A stretch of 23,688 nt of DNA from HGM11525 sp045649145 (GTDB lineage Bacteria; Bacillota; Clostridia; UBA1381). The notes beneath the pieces are model-generated. The model did not search any database. It saw only the letters and a program-made list of their open reading frames with translations, and was not told the DNA's origin. This document shows, one piece after another, positions 23,605-23,688 of the stretch (within the stretch, counting starts at the first letter, position 1; the number at the start of each line of letters is the position of its first letter). A program made the position numbers and the translations under genes. Where the stretch lies: the NCBI GenBank assembly GCA_045649145.1, contig JAZRPK010000014.1, positions 1-23,688 of the forward strand, read 5' to 3'.

Positions 23605-23641
23605 ATGACTGAGTGACCACAAACACTCAGTCATTTTTTTT
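23605..23641 (+). terminator. intrinsic terminator after the 27-residue ORF
   Basis: A perfect 11-bp stem, ATGACTGAGTG/CACTCAGTCAT with loop ACCACAAA, is followed by a T-run. GTGGTC (23565-23570) upstream can pair with GACCAC (23615-23620), and GAGTG (23563-23567) with CACTC in the right arm; either could act as an antiterminator. Confidence 0.9.
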
Positions 23642-23688
23642 CAGATAAATATACGGCATATCTCAACCCCCCGCCAGCTCGGAGTACC

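Noticed and set aside
1..23688. CRISPR arrays, tRNA/rRNA genes, insertion sequences, prophage genes
   Set aside because: No regularly spaced repeats, no tRNA-like cloverleaf or rRNA sequence in the intergenic regions, and no transposase or integrase motifs in any credible frame.
23642..23688. Final 47 bases
   Set aside because: No ORF start, promoter or repeat recognised; too short to judge whether a gene begins beyond the window.

Overview
The window looks like a chromosomal segment of an anaerobic, Gram-positive member of the Clostridia. It carries a three-repeat SLH cell-surface protein, a lipobox lipoprotein, a secreted copper-amine-oxidase-like 'stalk' domain protein, AGGAGG-type ribosome binding sites, and sigma-A style TTGACA/TATAAT promoters. 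No phage, transposon, CRISPR, rRNA or tRNA was seen. Nothing in the sequence allows a genus to be named.

Bases 1-2231 (+): the 3' part of ispG (isoprenoid synthesis), aroQ (shikimate pathway) and an M24 Xaa-Pro peptidase, closed by a terminator. Bases 2288-7311 (+): one tight run, hflX, a YigZ/IMPACT gene, a lipoprotein of unknown function, trxA, a short queG-type epoxyqueuosine reductase, and an RsmF-like RNA m5C methyltransferase. It mixes translation/RNA functions with thiol redox. Bases 7352-8782 (+): an NfeD/SPFH membrane pair under its own promoter. A bidirectional terminator separates it from the minus-strand genes secG, argJ and cca (8785-11710).

Bases 11834-12891 (+): a singleton secreted stalk-domain protein. 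Bases 12906-14323 (+): a MATE exporter. Bases 14387-14548 hold no gene but have a strong-looking promoter, A-tracts and a terminator about 78 nt after the predicted start, so probably an unrecognised small RNA. Bases 14549-17353 (-): metY, a single-span membrane protein of unknown function, and an HTH-less birA, apparently one operon.

Bases 17448-23433 (+): a MacAB-like export system (membrane-anchored adaptor with a duplicated lipoyl/hairpin module, ABC ATPase, MacB-like permease), followed after 24 nt by the SLH protein. The window ends with a short transcription unit (23448-23641): a 27-codon ORF with a Leu-Leu-Leu run (CTC CTA CTA) followed at once by an intrinsic terminator. This layout resembles a leader-peptide attenuator; the gene it would control lies outside the window.

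The two best candidates for something undescribed are the small RNA at about 14469-14546 and the leader/attenuator at 23448-23641. Function calls rest on motif recognition by eye; no database search was possible.
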